Positions 17,616 through 26,504 of a DNA stretch of 64,000 bases are shown here, one piece after another. Both the position numbers and the translations under genes were made by a program. The DNA is from Thermotoga sp. SG1 (GTDB lineage: Bacteria > Thermotogota > Thermotogae > Thermotogales > Thermotogaceae): contig NZ_LNDD01000001.1 of NCBI RefSeq assembly GCF_002865985.1, forward strand, positions 1-64,000, read 5' to 3'. Every line of letters begins with the position of its first letter. The stretch's first letter is position 1. Under the pieces are notes generated by a model. The model searched no databases. It had not been told where the DNA came from and saw only the letters and a list, made by a program, of their open reading frames with translations.

Positions 17616-18800
17616 TCACTCGTTCACCATGGTAACCTTCACAAGGGACTTGTCGGTTTGGAGCCTCTTTATGTACTCAGGCACTTCCTCCAAGGAGATT
17701 GTTTTGGTGATGATCTTCGTCATATCCATCCCAGATGCCATGAGACTGATCACTCTTGGGAAGGTTCCATGACCTGAGTGTCCCTGAGAACCCACGATCT
17801 GCGCTCTTCTGACCTGAAACACCTCCCCGGTGAGGGGTATCTTCGCGTCTGCCCTTGCCACGATCACCACGGTGGCGTTTATACCGCGGGCTCTCCAGAT
17901 TACCTCTTCTATCTGTGGCCAGACGATCTGAGGAACACCTGTTGCTTCGAGGAAAAGCTTTGCCCCAAGGCCATTAGTGTAGTCAAGCACTGCCTCTGCG
18001 AAGTTCTCCTTTGTGGGATCTATCACGTGATCTGCCCCCAGCTCTCTGGCAAGGTTTCTTCTTGTTTCGGAAGGCTCCGACAGGATCACTTTCGCTGCTC
18101 CCGCATGTTTCAAAATTGCAACGGCCGCAAGTCCTATGGGGCCTCCTCCAAGTATCACCACGTTGTCCCCCGGCCTGATTCCTCCTCCCCTCACAATCAC
18201 CGCGTTGTAAGCAACGGAGGTGGGTTCCACAAGGCTTCCCGCAAGGAAGAGTCTGTCTCCGTATCTGTCCTCCAGTTCTCTGAGGCTCCAGGCGTATTTG
18301 GCATCGACCTTCACGTACTCTGCAAAAGCTCCATCGACGTTGAATCCCAGTTCGTTCAGGTTTTCGCAGTGGTTCGGAAAACCTTCCACACAGGGCCTGC
18401 AGTGGCCACACCAGAGCATTTCCTCCACACAGACTGGCTCTCCGATCTCGAATCTTTTGTTCGTTCTTCTGTTGATGGCTTCTGGTCCTGCCTCCACCAC
18501 AACACCGGAAAACTCGTGTCCCAAAGTGACGGGAAAGCCGGTAAGACCTGGGTAAAGAATGTAGCCTTCTTCATCGGTCTGGGCCATATGCACGTCACTG
18601 CCACAGATCCCACAAGCTTTCACTTTGATGATGATCTCCGTGGGCTTTTCGATCTTTGGCTCTGAAACTTCTTCCACCTTCACCTCCGGATATCTCCACA
18701 CTTTACTTCCAAGCCAGGTGAGTTTTCCTTCAACATCTTTGGGTCCCAGTTTGAAACCAGGCCTTGGGTCCCACTTTGCATGAAGTCTCACGGCCTTCAT
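17616..18800 (-). CDS. iolM: Zinc-dependent dehydrogenase, second inositol oxidation
   Basis: A 394-residue medium-chain alcohol dehydrogenase. Catalytic zinc residues are in KACGICGSDVHM and the GHEFSGVV motif; the structural-zinc loop is represented by CVEEMLWCGHCRPCVEGFPNHC. The NAD site is NVVILGGGPIGLAAVAILK. An N-terminal extension of about 45 residues precedes the GroES-like domain. In T. maritima TM0412 (IolM) oxidises 2-keto-myo-inositol. It is 13 nt downstream of iolR, with GGGGGTGG as ribosome site. Confidence 0.88.
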   Translation of the reverse strand: MKAVRLHAKWDPRPGFKLGPKDVEGKLTWLGSKVWRYPEVKVEEVSEPKIEKPTEIIIKVKACGICGSDVHMAQTDEEGYILYPGLTGFPVTLGHEFSGVVVEAGPEAINRRTNKRFEIGEPVCVEEMLWCGHCRPCVEGFPNHCENLNELGFNVDGAFAEYVKVDAKYAWSLRELEDRYGDRLFLAGSLVEPTSVAYNAVIVRGGGIRPGDNVVILGGGPIGLAAVAILKHAGAAKVILSEPSETRRNLARELGADHVIDPTKENFAEAVLDYTNGLGAKLFLEATGVPQIVWPQIEEVIWRARGINATVVIVARADAKIPLTGEVFQVRRAQIVGSQGHSGHGTFPRVISLMASGMDMTKIITKTISLEEVPEYIKRLQTDKSLVKVTMVNE

Positions 18801-18813
18801 AGAACCACCCCCT

Positions 18814-19905
18814 TCATTTCAATCCCAGAGCGTTTTCGATCACATACAGAGCTCCTCCGATCGCAACACCGTATTCTTCTATCTCCCCTCTTTTGATAAC
18901 AACGTCTTCCAAGATGTCTTTTGGAACTATTTGCTCTACGATCGATTTCACAATAGGTGTTATCTTATCGAACTGATGAAACCCTATTCCTCCCTTTATG
19001 ATCACCACATCTGGATCTAGTATCACCATGGCGTTTGCTATCGCAACTCCAAGGTGCTCAAGGCTCTTTCTCAATTCCTCTGGACTTCGGTCGAACACAG
19101 TCTCAACGGTTTTCCCAAACTTTTTCTTCAGAGAATAACCGGAGAACCACTCTTCAAGATGGCCAAAACCTTTCTCTGGTACCACTGTTTTGTCCATTGT
19201 CCAATCTGTTATCATGTGGCCGAACTCTCCTGCTTTTCCTCGCGCTCCTCTGAAGATTTTTCCCTCGTAGACAATACCAGAGCCAATACCCCAGCCTATG
19301 GATATGAGAAAAACACATTTAAAACCCTTCCCCGCCCCCACTCTGGTCTCTGCGAAAGCATCGAGATTTGCGTTGTTTTCAATGAAAACAGGATAACCGG
19401 TAGAATTTTCTAGTTCCTTTTTCAAATCCCAATTTGTGATACCGAACGCAGGTATGCGCTTTATCAGCTGGTTTTCATCGACCGTTCCCGGTATTCCTAT
19501 TCCGATTCCCAGAATTTTGTCGTACTTGAGAAGCGGATCCATGACCCTTTTAATTTCTTCAAGGAGTTTTTCTTTGTTCAGGTTGGAAGGAAGAACAACG
19601 TGTTCCTTTTTCAGGATGTTACCTGCTAGATCTGTGAGAACCGCATCAATCTTCGTTCCTCCAATATCCATTCCCACAACGTATCTACTCTCAGAAACAA
19701 AAGAAAGCAAAATCGGTCTTCTACCACCTTTTGAAGAGCTTTCTTTTTTACCTATTTCTTTCACGAAGCCCAGATCTATCAACTTGCTCACGACCTGAGA
19801 TACCACGGGTTTGCTGATGTTCAAAATCTTGCTTATTTCCACTCTCGATATTTGCCCTCTGTCTTTGATTGTCTGAAGAATCCTTCTTTCGACCTCACCC
19901 AGCAT
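18814..19905 (-). CDS. iolR: ROK-family transcriptional regulator of inositol genes
   Basis: A 363-residue NagC/XylR-type regulator. An N-terminal winged HTH (ISRVEISKILNISKPVVSQVVSKL, about 19-42) is followed by a ROK sugar-kinase-like domain from about residue 75 (GMDIGGTKIDAVLTDLAG, ENNANLDAFAE, GWGIGSGIVY, GEFGHM). The canonical CxCGxxGC zinc cluster of ROK proteins is not evident; the GEFGHM segment runs into TDWTMDKTVVPEKGFGH instead. As first gene of the iol operon it probably represses its own operon until an inositol-derived ligand binds. Confidence 0.88.
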   Translation of the reverse strand: MLGEVERRILQTIKDRGQISRVEISKILNISKPVVSQVVSKLIDLGFVKEIGKKESSSKGGRRPILLSFVSESRYVVGMDIGGTKIDAVLTDLAGNILKKEHVVLPSNLNKEKLLEEIKRVMDPLLKYDKILGIGIGIPGTVDENQLIKRIPAFGITNWDLKKELENSTGYPVFIENNANLDAFAETRVGAGKGFKCVFLISIGWGIGSGIVYEGKIFRGARGKAGEFGHMITDWTMDKTVVPEKGFGHLEEWFSGYSLKKKFGKTVETVFDRSPEELRKSLEHLGVAIANAMVILDPDVVIIKGGIGFHQFDKITPIVKSIVEQIVPKDILEDVVIKRGEIEEYGVAIGGALYVIENALGLK

Positions 19906-19948
19906 CGAAATCCCCCAGTAGGTTTGTTTTCATTTACTAACCAACCAT

Positions 19949-19977
19949 ATTATAATCAATTTGTCAACACAAGGAAA
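19949..19977 (-). promoter_or_regulatory. Promoter region of iolR-iolM operon
   Basis: The minus strand has TATAAT at 19949-19954 with a weak -35 (TTTCCT, 19972-19977) at 17-bp spacing, placing the start of transcription about 37 nt before iolR. The segment between the -10 and the gene carries TTTACTAACCAACC (plus strand), a plausible operator for the ROK regulator. Nothing else is seen in 19906-20047 apart from a weak TTTCCT/AGGAAA hairpin at 20004-20024. Confidence 0.45.
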
Positions 19978-20047
19978 AATAAGAAAAGAGAAAGAAACAA
20001 ACGTTTCCTCTCATTAAAAGGAAATAACTGTCTGAAAGGGCCGCTTT

Positions 20048-20509
20048 TCAAAGAAGATCATTGTTATTCACGAATACTTCGTCTTCTTCGAAGACTTTCA
20101 GTCCGTTTTTCTCCAGCAGAAAGGCTGTAACACCTTTTCCTGGAACAAGCCTTCCAGAAAAAGATCCATCGTACACGAGGTTCTTCCCGCAGGAGGGACT
20201 CTTTGACTTCAAGATGGCAAGATCCACGTTTAAAAGGCGGGCGATCTGGAGGGCGATCTCTGCTCCCTTGAGAAAATTTTCAGTCTTGTTGTTTCCAAAT
20301 TCGTCGACAACACGCTCGTTTCCTGTCCAGCCGTGTCCCCCGAGTATTTCACATCGAGGACGTGGTGTGGGAAGACCACCCAGTTGTTCTGGACATACTG
20401 GTATCAAGATATGGTCCTTGAGAAGTTCCAGAATCCTTCTGTTCGCCTTAGAACGAGCGTCGTATCTGGTAGGAAGACCAAGAAGGCATGCACTGACCAG
20501 TATCCTCAT
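20048..20509 (-). CDS. DUF523 family protein
   Basis: A 153-residue protein of the DUF523 family, recognised from SACLLGLPTRYDARSK near the N-terminus, PVCPEQLGGLPTPRPRCEI in the middle and LKSKSPSCGKNLVYDGSFSG. Cys residues in CLLG, VCPEQ and SPSCG are conserved in the family and suggest a metal or thiol chemistry, but its function is not established. It is the last gene of a seven-gene operon and overlaps the M23 peptidase gene by 4 nt. Confidence 0.85.
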   Translation of the reverse strand: MRILVSACLLGLPTRYDARSKANRRILELLKDHILIPVCPEQLGGLPTPRPRCEILGGHGWTGNERVVDEFGNNKTENFLKGAEIALQIARLLNVDLAILKSKSPSCGKNLVYDGSFSGRLVPGKGVTAFLLEKNGLKVFEEDEVFVNNNDLL

Positions 20510-21324
20510 TCTCCGCCTACACTTACGAACTCTTTCTTCAACACCCAGATTTTGTTTGGCAGGTAATTCATAGGATTTGTAGCTTTTTGATTTACCCTGA
20601 CCTCAAAATGAAGATGGGGACCTGTACTCAGGCCCGTGTTTCCAACTCGCCCTATGATCTGACCTTTCTTCACAAATTGTCCTTCATAAACGTCTATCTG
20701 AGAAAGATGTCCGTACACGTGTTCGTACGAGGAAGACTTTATCTTTATCATGAGACCGTATCCTCCGTTCTCTCCGGCAAATTCAACTATTCCGCTCTCT
20801 GCAGCAAATATGGGAGTTCCTTCGGGTGCAGCTATATCAATCCCCGAATGGTATGAGTACTTTCCAGTTATAGGATGTATCCTCCAGCCAAATCCAGAAG
20901 AGATGGCACCGTAAACAGGCCATATGAAAAATTTCTCATCGTTGAATGCCTTTCCTATGATGCTCTCAGGGATGAAGAGTTTCTGACCTGCGTAGATGAT
21001 GTCTGATACCAAGTTATTTGCTTTTTTTATCAAAGAAGCCACGGTGAAAAACCTCTTTGCAATTATGTCGAGGGTGTCACCTTTTTTCACTGTGTACAGA
21101 TAACCGGGAGGTTGAGGTATCACGATCTCCTGCCCTACTCTGAGACTTGCGGGAGTGATACCAGGATTCCAGTCAAGAATGAGAGAGGGAGAAACACCGA
21201 AATTCAAAGAGATACTGTACAGAGTGTCATTTTTCTGAACTCTATAGTGTATCAAAAAATAAGACGAAAACCCACAGACAGCAAGTGATGCAATGAGAAG
21301 AAAAAGAATGACTCTCCTTTTCAT
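20506..21324 (-). CDS. Membrane-anchored M23 peptidase with two LysM domains
   Basis: A protein of about 272 residues. An N-terminal hydrophobic segment (RVILFLLIASLAVCGFSSYFL) anchors or exports it. Two LysM modules follow (IHYRVQKNDTLYSISLNFGVSPSLILDWN and YTVKKGDTLDIIAKRFF), then an M23 domain with HSGIDIAAPEGTPI, YGHL and HLHFEV, which hold the zinc ligands and catalytic His. It cuts peptide bonds in the cell wall or acts as a divisome or morphology factor. ATG 21324 is preferred to ATG 21333 on ribosome-site spacing (AAGGAT, 8 nt). Confidence 0.88.
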   Translation of the reverse strand: MKRRVILFLLIASLAVCGFSSYFLIHYRVQKNDTLYSISLNFGVSPSLILDWNPGITPASLRVGQEIVIPQPPGYLYTVKKGDTLDIIAKRFFTVASLIKKANNLVSDIIYAGQKLFIPESIIGKAFNDEKFFIWPVYGAISSGFGWRIHPITGKYSYHSGIDIAAPEGTPIFAAESGIVEFAGENGGYGLMIKIKSSSYEHVYGHLSQIDVYEGQFVKKGQIIGRVGNTGLSTGPHLHFEVRVNQKATNPMNYLPNKIWVLKKEFVSVGGE

Positions 21325-21337
21325 TCTCCCCATCCTT

Positions 21338-22372
21338 TCACACGAGCTCTATCAACTTCTCTGGAATTTTGTACGCTGGAAGAACGTAATCTGCGTATCC
21401 CTCCTCTATCACCGACTTTGGCATACCAAAAACAACGCACGTTTCTTCGGACTCTGCTATCACCTTTCCACCGTAGAATTTGACTTTGAAAGCACCCTTG
21501 GTTCCATCCTTTCCCATTCCTGTGAGAATAACTGCTATAGTTTTGGATTTGTAGATCTCCGCTGCCTTGTCGAGTGTGAAATCAGCAGCAGGCCTTACGT
21601 TGTTTATTTTATCAGATCTGTCGAGGTAAAAAGAAACCTTACCGTTTTGTACTTTCAACCCAAGGTGGTAGTCACCAGGAGCGATGTAAACGTAACCTGG
21701 TTTTGGCTCTTCACCTTCTTCTGCTTCCTTTACGGAAAGTTCAGAAGAACTGTCAAGCCTCATAGCAAGCGATTTTGTAAATCCAGGTGGCATGTGCTGA
21801 ACAACAACGATTGGAGCAGGAAAATTCTTTGGAAGGTTCGGAATGATCATATCCAGAGATCTGGGTCCTCCTGTTGAGGAACCGATGACGACTATCTTTC
21901 CGCCCACAGCGGGTTTGTTTATAGTAAGACGTGAAACCTTCGGTCTGAAAAGGAGCGTACGTGGATCCACGTTCATAGCTTGCCTGATCTTCTCCAAGAG
22001 TTCCGGTGCAACCTGTCTGAAGGTCATTGAAACTGAACCATGAGGTTTGGTGATGAAATCAACTGCACCGTTTCTGAGGGCTTCTATCGTAATGGCTGCA
22101 CCCTCTTCGGTGAGACTGCTCACCATTATGACACGGGTTGGTGCCTTTCTCATTATGAGTTTCAGGGCTTCTATACCGTTCAGGTTTGGCATCTCAACGT
22201 CCATGGTGATCACATCTGGTTTCAACTCGATGGCCTTCTCAACTGCTTCAAGCCCGTCTTTGGCAAAGCCCACCACCTTCATGTCGGGCTGAGAGTCTAT
22301 GATATCCTTCAAAACCATCCTCATGAAGGCGGAATCATCTACCACCAGAACTCTTATCGTTTTTTCCGACAT
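21338..22372 (-). CDS. cheB: Chemotaxis protein-glutamate methylesterase CheB
   Basis: A 344-residue response regulator-methylesterase that removes methyl groups from chemoreceptors. The receiver domain (residues 1-120) has VLVVDDSAFMR and the phospho-acceptor in DVITMDVEMPNLNG. The C-terminal esterase domain has VVIGSSTGGPRSLDMI with the catalytic Ser, VVQHMPPGFT with the His and AVILTGMGKDGTKG with the Asp. GAGGAGG lies 8 nt before the ATG. There is no cheR or other che gene adjacent; it is embedded in an operon of unrelated functions. Confidence 0.95.
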   Translation of the reverse strand: MSEKTIRVLVVDDSAFMRMVLKDIIDSQPDMKVVGFAKDGLEAVEKAIELKPDVITMDVEMPNLNGIEALKLIMRKAPTRVIMVSSLTEEGAAITIEALRNGAVDFITKPHGSVSMTFRQVAPELLEKIRQAMNVDPRTLLFRPKVSRLTINKPAVGGKIVVIGSSTGGPRSLDMIIPNLPKNFPAPIVVVQHMPPGFTKSLAMRLDSSSELSVKEAEEGEEPKPGYVYIAPGDYHLGLKVQNGKVSFYLDRSDKINNVRPAADFTLDKAAEIYKSKTIAVILTGMGKDGTKGAFKVKFYGGKVIAESEETCVVFGMPKSVIEEGYADYVLPAYKIPEKLIELV

Positions 22373-22817
22373 TCCTATACCTCCTCGCAACAGCAGAGAA
22401 CAATGGGAAGAATATCAGAACTCCAGAGACAAATAACTTCACAAAGGATGGAGACCACGAAAAAAGAGCCCTTCCCAGTATCAGAATTCCCACGACCACG
22501 GAGAACAAAGAGTACCAGAGAACGACACCGGCCGCTATATCCTTCACCAGTTTCACAGATTCACTGTAGTCCTCGAAGAACAGATCGAGAAACTTCTCGA
22601 TAACCGTGTTCAGAAGTTCTGCACCTATGACCGAAAAGATAGCAAAATACACCCACAGCAGGTCTTTCTCACTCAAGGGCAAAAAAAGAGAAAAAACAGC
22701 CACAGCGATTCCTATGAGGAAATGTATCTTGAGATTCCTCTCAAGTTTTAAGGCACTCTCTATACCTTCGAAGGCATTTCTGAAGGACTTCAGGATATTA
22801 TTCGAATCCCGCCGCAA
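22335..22817 (-). CDS. dgkA: Diacylglycerol kinase / undecaprenol kinase family, C-terminally extended
   Basis: A protein of about 160 residues with four hydrophobic helices. The family catalytic signature is GAELLNTVIEKFLDL (about 65-79). Typical DgkA proteins are ~120 residues; this one has an additional C-terminal hydrophobic segment (FVKLFVSGVLIFFPLFSAVARRY). It phosphorylates diacylglycerol or undecaprenol in the inner membrane. A TTG start is the only candidate before the conserved N-terminus. It overlaps the upstream gene by 20 nt and cheB by 38 nt. Confidence 0.85.
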   Translation of the reverse strand: MRRDSNNILKSFRNAFEGIESALKLERNLKIHFLIGIAVAVFSLFLPLSEKDLLWVYFAIFSVIGAELLNTVIEKFLDLFFEDYSESVKLVKDIAAGVVLWYSLFSVVVGILILGRALFSWSPSFVKLFVSGVLIFFPLFSAVARRYRNVGKNDKSSGGR

Positions 22818-23400
22818 GTCTCTTCCACACCCTCTCTGTCTTTATCTTGAACTGCTTGTCGAACATGTTGTAGCCCATCTCCAGGGCTTTCAAATTCATC
22901 TCCCAAAGGGGTCTCTTCACATAGTCTTTCAAAGATCTTTTCAGAGATTCCAGTTTCACTATGTTGCAAACCTTCGCAAGGACTCCCACCATTATCATGT
23001 TGGAAACCAGAGGGGTTTTGAAATTCGATATGGCTTTCTCTGTTGCAGGAACAAACAGTATCTTTCGGGTGATTCGCTTCACAAAATCGGGAACGTTCTT
23101 CACCAACGTTTGATCCAGAATCAGTACCCCGTTCACCTTGAGCGAGCGATGAAGTTCGTCCATCGCCTTCTGGTGCATCACGCACAGAACATCGAAGTAC
23201 TCGGCCTCCGGGTAATCTATGGGATTGTCGTCGAACAGCACGTCACAGTAACTCACGTCACCTCTCACCTGAGCGGTGTAGGACTGCGTCTGAACAACCC
23301 ACTTTCCTTCATAAACGAGGGCCTTTGAGAGAATCAAACCAGCGAGGATGTTTCCCTGCCCACTGATTCCCGCTATTCTGATAGAAACAGGCTCTGTCAT
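22798..23400 (-). CDS. 2-oxoacid:ferredoxin oxidoreductase, gamma subunit
   Basis: A 200-residue POR/KOR gamma-type subunit. The N-terminal motif RIAGISGQGNILAGLILSKA and SYTAQVRGDVSYCDV are characteristic of this domain, which contributes to the CoA/TPP interface. It overlaps the beta subunit by 4 nt. The enzyme class decarboxylates a 2-oxoacid to an acyl-CoA and reduces ferredoxin; an alpha subunit is needed but none is present here. Confidence 0.87.
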   Translation of the reverse strand: MTEPVSIRIAGISGQGNILAGLILSKALVYEGKWVVQTQSYTAQVRGDVSYCDVLFDDNPIDYPEAEYFDVLCVMHQKAMDELHRSLKVNGVLILDQTLVKNVPDFVKRITRKILFVPATEKAISNFKTPLVSNMIMVGVLAKVCNIVKLESLKRSLKDYVKRPLWEMNLKALEMGYNMFDKQFKIKTERVWKRLAAGFE

Positions 23401-24197
23401 TCCATCGCACCCTCTCGCCTCGTCAATCGCTTGTAAACGGTTAGAAAATCCTCTTTCTCTTCATCCCTGAAGATTCCTATTCTTATTTTACCTTCCTCAG
23501 ATCGCTCAAGGAAGCAGGTATTGTTCTTGAAATATTCCATCATCTGATAAGGCTCTGGCATGCCGTTGTACCTTCCAAAGTAAGTATGACAATTCGTCAA
23601 AACATCGACCACAGATATTCCTCTATGTCTGAGAGCTTTCTTCAGTATCTCCACGAGATGATCGTAATGGTACACGGTGCTTCTTGCAACAAAAGTGGCC
23701 CCAGCTGAAAGGGCCAACTCAACCACATCGAGCGGTTCCACAAACGATCCCATTGGTGTAGTAGAGGTCTGATGATAGATAGGAGTAGTGGAGGAAACCT
23801 GTCCTCCTGTCATACCGTAGATCATGTTGTTGAAGACGATGACGGTTATGTCTATGTTCCTTCTGCAAGCATGGATGAAATGGTTTCCCCCTATAGACAG
23901 TAAATCCCCGTCTCCTCCCATGACCACCACTTCAAAATCTGGTTTTGCCAGTTTCACCCCGGTTGCGAACGCGATTGCTCTTCCGTGGAGGGTGTGCAAT
24001 GTATTGAAATCGAGATACCCTGTTGCCCTGGAAGAACATCCGATCCCTGAGACGACAGCAACTTTTTCTTTTGGAAGAGAAAGAGCGTCGACCGCTTCGA
24101 GGAACGCTCTCAGAACGATTCCGTTTCCACAACCCGGACACCAGACACTGGGCCATCTGCCGGGTCTCAGATAGGAAACGAGCCTTCTGGTTTTCAC
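23397..24197 (-). CDS. 2-oxoacid:ferredoxin oxidoreductase, beta subunit (TPP-binding)
   Basis: A 266-residue subunit binding thiamine pyrophosphate and a [4Fe-4S] cluster. Cluster ligands are in [10 protein letters not shown] and GIGCSS; the TPP/Mg2+ motif is [11 protein letters not shown] followed by [13 protein letters not shown]. The size matches KorB/VorB proteins of archaeal type. GTG at 24197 overlaps the dCMP deaminase stop by 4 nt. The catalytic substrate (2-oxoglutarate, branched-chain or other) cannot be told without the alpha subunit. Confidence 0.88.
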   Translation of the reverse strand: MKTRRLVSYLRPGRWPSVWCPGCGNGIVLRAFLEAVDALSLPKEKVAVVSGIGCSSRATGYLDFNTLHTLHGRAIAFATGVKLAKPDFEVVVMGGDGDLLSIGGNHFIHACRRNIDITVIVFNNMIYGMTGGQVSSTTPIYHQTSTTPMGSFVEPLDVVELALSAGATFVARSTVYHYDHLVEILKKALRHRGISVVDVLTNCHTYFGRYNGMPEPYQMMEYFKNNTCFLERSEEGKIRIGIFRDEEKEDFLTVYKRLTRREGAME

Positions 24198-24700
24198 CTC
24201 TGATCACCTTCGAAGCGAACACTTTCCACACCCGTGAATTTGAAGAAGAAATCCGTCAGAGGGTCCGGGTAGTCTTTTTCATAGACTACACGCTTTATTC
24301 CAGCATTCACAAGAAGCCTTGCACAGATGGAACAAGGCTTGTGCGTCACATAGATGGTGGCACCGTTTACAGCAATTCCAAACTTTGCAGCCTGCATGAG
24401 GGCGTTTTGCTCTGCGTGGAGTGCGTAGCATATCTCCTGATGTTCTCCGGAATTTATTCCAAGATCATCACGAATACATCCCACTTCGTTGCAGTGAGGG
24501 AATTTCGAGGGAGGTTGATTGTATCCAGTGGCGAGGATTCGATGGTCTTTCACGATCACAGCTCCCACTTTTCTGTGGAAGCACGTGGATCTTTCGCTGA
24601 CCATCCTGGCGATTCTCATGAAGTAAGAGTCCCAGGATTCTCTATCGTCGGGCTTTTTCTCTACTTTCAGGTTGTTCAGGTACTCTTCCAGTCTGCCCAC
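24194..24700 (-). CDS. dCMP/cytidine deaminase family protein (ComEB-like)
   Basis: A protein of about 168 residues in the zinc-dependent deoxycytidylate deaminase family. The zinc site is ALHAEQNAL (His and catalytic Glu) and [11 protein letters not shown] (two Cys). It probably turns dCMP into dUMP for dTMP synthesis, in line with thymidine kinase nearby. GTG 24700 is preferred because it begins the conserved region, although the AGGGTG ahead of it is only 3 nt away; upstream in-frame codons lie before the promoter-like elements. It heads a seven-gene operon. Confidence 0.82.
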   Translation of the reverse strand: MGRLEEYLNNLKVEKKPDDRESWDSYFMRIARMVSERSTCFHRKVGAVIVKDHRILATGYNQPPSKFPHCNEVGCIRDDLGINSGEHQEICYALHAEQNALMQAAKFGIAVNGATIYVTHKPCSICARLLVNAGIKRVVYEKDYPDPLTDFFFKFTGVESVRFEGDQR

Positions 24701-24734
24701 ACGCTCACCCTTATGAGATTGTATCACAGTAAAA

Positions 24735-24770
24735 GCGAGGGCTTTACATGCCCCCGCTCTCTGTAGTATA
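24735..24770 (-). promoter_or_regulatory. -10-like element and 5' hairpin ahead of the dCMP deaminase operon
   Basis: On the minus strand a TATACT (24765-24770) precedes an 8-bp hairpin with one mismatch (arms 24735-24742 and 24750-24757, loop of 7) and then TTTTAC. The hairpin would sit in the 5' leader about 35 nt before the start codon. It may stabilise the message or attenuate it; no clear -35 is visible. Confidence 0.35.
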
Positions 24771-24803
24771 ATTTCAGTCCCGGACGTCATACGAGGAGGG
24801 CGG

Positions 24804-24831
24804 GAAAAAAGGGGAGGAGGTGTCTCCTCCC
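24804..24831 (-). terminator. Rho-independent terminator after glnB
   Basis: Minus strand: stem GGGAGGAG / CTCCTCCC (24824-24831 with 24812-24819), 4-nt loop, then a C and six T residues (24805-24810). It closes the amt-glnB transcript 10 nt after the glnB stop. Confidence 0.85.
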
Positions 24832-24841
24832 GAGAGCAAAT

Positions 24842-25183
24842 CTACCCTATGGCCTCCCGTCCTCTCTCCCCCGTTCTGATTCTGATACAGTCCAGAAGGT
24901 CCAGAACGAAAATCTTCCCGTCTCCTATGTTTCCCGTTCTTGCCCCCTTTTGAATCGCTTCAATGGTTGGTTCAACAAAATCTTCGTTGACCGCTATGAG
25001 AAGCATCACTTTCTTGAGAAGGTTCACTTCTTCTATTTCACCTCTGTATGTCTCTGTGTAGCCTTTCTGCTGCCCACATCCAAGAACGTTCATCACGGTC
25101 ATCTTGTGAACCTGAGCGTCGAAGAGTGCCTTTTTCACGTCCGGTAACCTGTGAGGCTGTACAACGGCCATGATCAGTTTCAT
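24842..25183 (-). CDS. glnB: Nitrogen regulatory protein PII (GlnB/GlnK family)
   Basis: A 113-residue PII signal protein that senses 2-oxoglutarate and ATP/ADP and normally plugs the Amt channel. The T-loop region reads [20 protein letters not shown]. Tyr46 is present but position 51, the uridylylated Tyr of enterobacterial PII, is Glu, so control by GlnD is unlikely. The C-terminal part ([26 protein letters not shown]) holds the nucleotide-binding B- and C-loop residues. It is 13 nt after amt with GGAGGTGACAGC as ribosome site. The pairing with amt argues for a GlnK role. Confidence 0.92.
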   Translation of the reverse strand: MKLIMAVVQPHRLPDVKKALFDAQVHKMTVMNVLGCGQQKGYTETYRGEIEEVNLLKKVMLLIAVNEDFVEPTIEAIQKGARTGNIGDGKIFVLDLLDCIRIRTGERGREAIG

Positions 25184-25196
25184 GCTGTCACCTCCT

Positions 25197-26504
25197 TCAT
25201 CTTGTGGTGAAGATTTCAAAGTCGGCGTACCCTTCCATACCGTGTTCGTCTATGTCCAGCCCCTTCAGTTCTGTGTCTCTGTCCACCCTCAAACCGATGG
25301 TCTTTTTGATGAACCAGAACACGAGGAAACTGGTCACAATCGTCCAGGCGAACACACTGATAACTCCCAGAAACTGTACTCCAAGTTGGTGTACTCCTCC
25401 ACCGAAGAAGAGACCCTTCACATCCCCCATTCCACTTGCGAGAGCATACTTACTCTCCGCAAAAAGCCCCACGGCGAGCGTTCCCCAGGCACCGTTGACA
25501 CCGTGAACAGATATGGCACCAACGGGATCATCGATCTTCAAAATCTTGTCAAAGAATTCAACTGCAAAGACAACTACCACACCACCGATCGCTCCTATGA
25601 TCAGTGAACTCACGGGAGACACCACAGCACACGGTGCGGTGATGGCAACAAGACCAGCCAGGGCACCGTTCATCGTCATACTCGCATCTGGTTTGCCATA
25701 CCTCATCCACACGGTGATCATCGCAGTGAGTGCCCCGGCGGCAGCGGCGAGGTTGGTGTTCAGTATGATCATTCCTATTGCACCGTTTGTTCCGGCAAGG
25801 GTGCTTCCTCCGTTGAACCCGAACCATCCAAACCAAAGGATGAAGGTTCCGAGTGCCGCAAGGGGAATGTTGTGGCCAGGAATGGGCCTGGGATTTCCCT
25901 GACTGTCGTACTTTCCAAACCTGGGACCAAGAAGGGCAGCACCTATCATGGCAGCCCAGCCACCAACAGAGTGAACAACGGTGGAACCCGCAAAATCGAT
26001 GAAGCCTCTCTGGGCGAGCCATCCACCACCCCATGTCCACCTTCCAACGACCGAGTAGATGATACCCGTTATGAAACCCGTGTAGGCAAGGTATGCGGAA
26101 AATTTGGTGCGCTCCGCCATCGCCCCCGACACGATCGTTGCTGCCGTTCCAGCAAAGGCCATTTGAAACATCCACATGGCAAATTCCCACAAGCCCTCTT
26201 TCGTGGAAGGATCGAAAGTGAGAGGATGTGTGCCGAACATGACCCAGTAGCCGAACAAGAAGTAGATCACAGATCCGATCGAAAAATCCATGAGGTTCTT
26301 CATGACGATGTTCACTGTGTTCTTTGCACGAGTGAAACCTGACTCCACCATGGCGAAACCTGCCTGCATGAAGAAGACCAGTGCTGCAGAAACAAGAAGC
26401 CAGACCATATCCAGGGACCATTCAACATCCACGCTGCTGCTCTGAGCGAAACCGAGGGAGAGCAGAACAAAGGCGAGCATCAAAAAGAGTAACTTCCTCC
26501 GCAT
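25197..26504 (-). CDS. amt: Ammonium transporter Amt
   Basis: A 435-residue channel of the Amt/Mep/Rh family. A signal peptide ([21 protein letters not shown]) is followed by eleven membrane helices. The twin pore histidines lie in [11 protein letters not shown] and [10 protein letters not shown]. Other family motifs are [17 protein letters not shown] and [12 protein letters not shown]. The cytoplasmic tail ([28 protein letters not shown]) is the usual docking region near PII. The ATG is preceded by AGGAGGAGGTG; the frame is open upstream but lies in the leader. Confidence 0.95.
   Translation of the reverse strand: MRRKLLFLMLAFVLLSLGFAQSSSVDVEWSLDMVWLLVSAALVFFMQAGFAMVESGFTRAKNTVNIVMKNLMDFSIGSVIYFLFGYWVMFGTHPLTFDPSTKEGLWEFAMWMFQMAFAGTAATIVSGAMAERTKFSAYLAYTGFITGIIYSVVGRWTWGGGWLAQRGFIDFAGSTVVHSVGGWAAMIGAALLGPRFGKYDSQGNPRPIPGHNIPLAALGTFILWFGWFGFNGGSTLAGTNGAIGMIILNTNLAAAAGALTAMITVWMRYGKPDASMTMNGALAGLVAITAPCAVVSPVSSLIIGAIGGVVVVFAVEFFDKILKIDDPVGAISVHGVNGAWGTLAVGLFAESKYALASGMGDVKGLFFGGGVHQLGVQFLGVISVFAWTIVTSFLVFWFIKKTIGLRVDRDTELKGLDIDEHGMEGYADFEIFTTR

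Noticed and set aside
19962-19967. TTGACA on the minus strand as -35 of iolR
   Set aside because: No -10 lies 16-18 bp downstream; the TATAAT is only 7 bp away. A weaker -35 fits that TATAAT better.
25558-26421. 287-residue open frame opposite amt
   Set aside because: It is a shadow of a real gene, rich in His, Cys and Arg, with no ribosome site.
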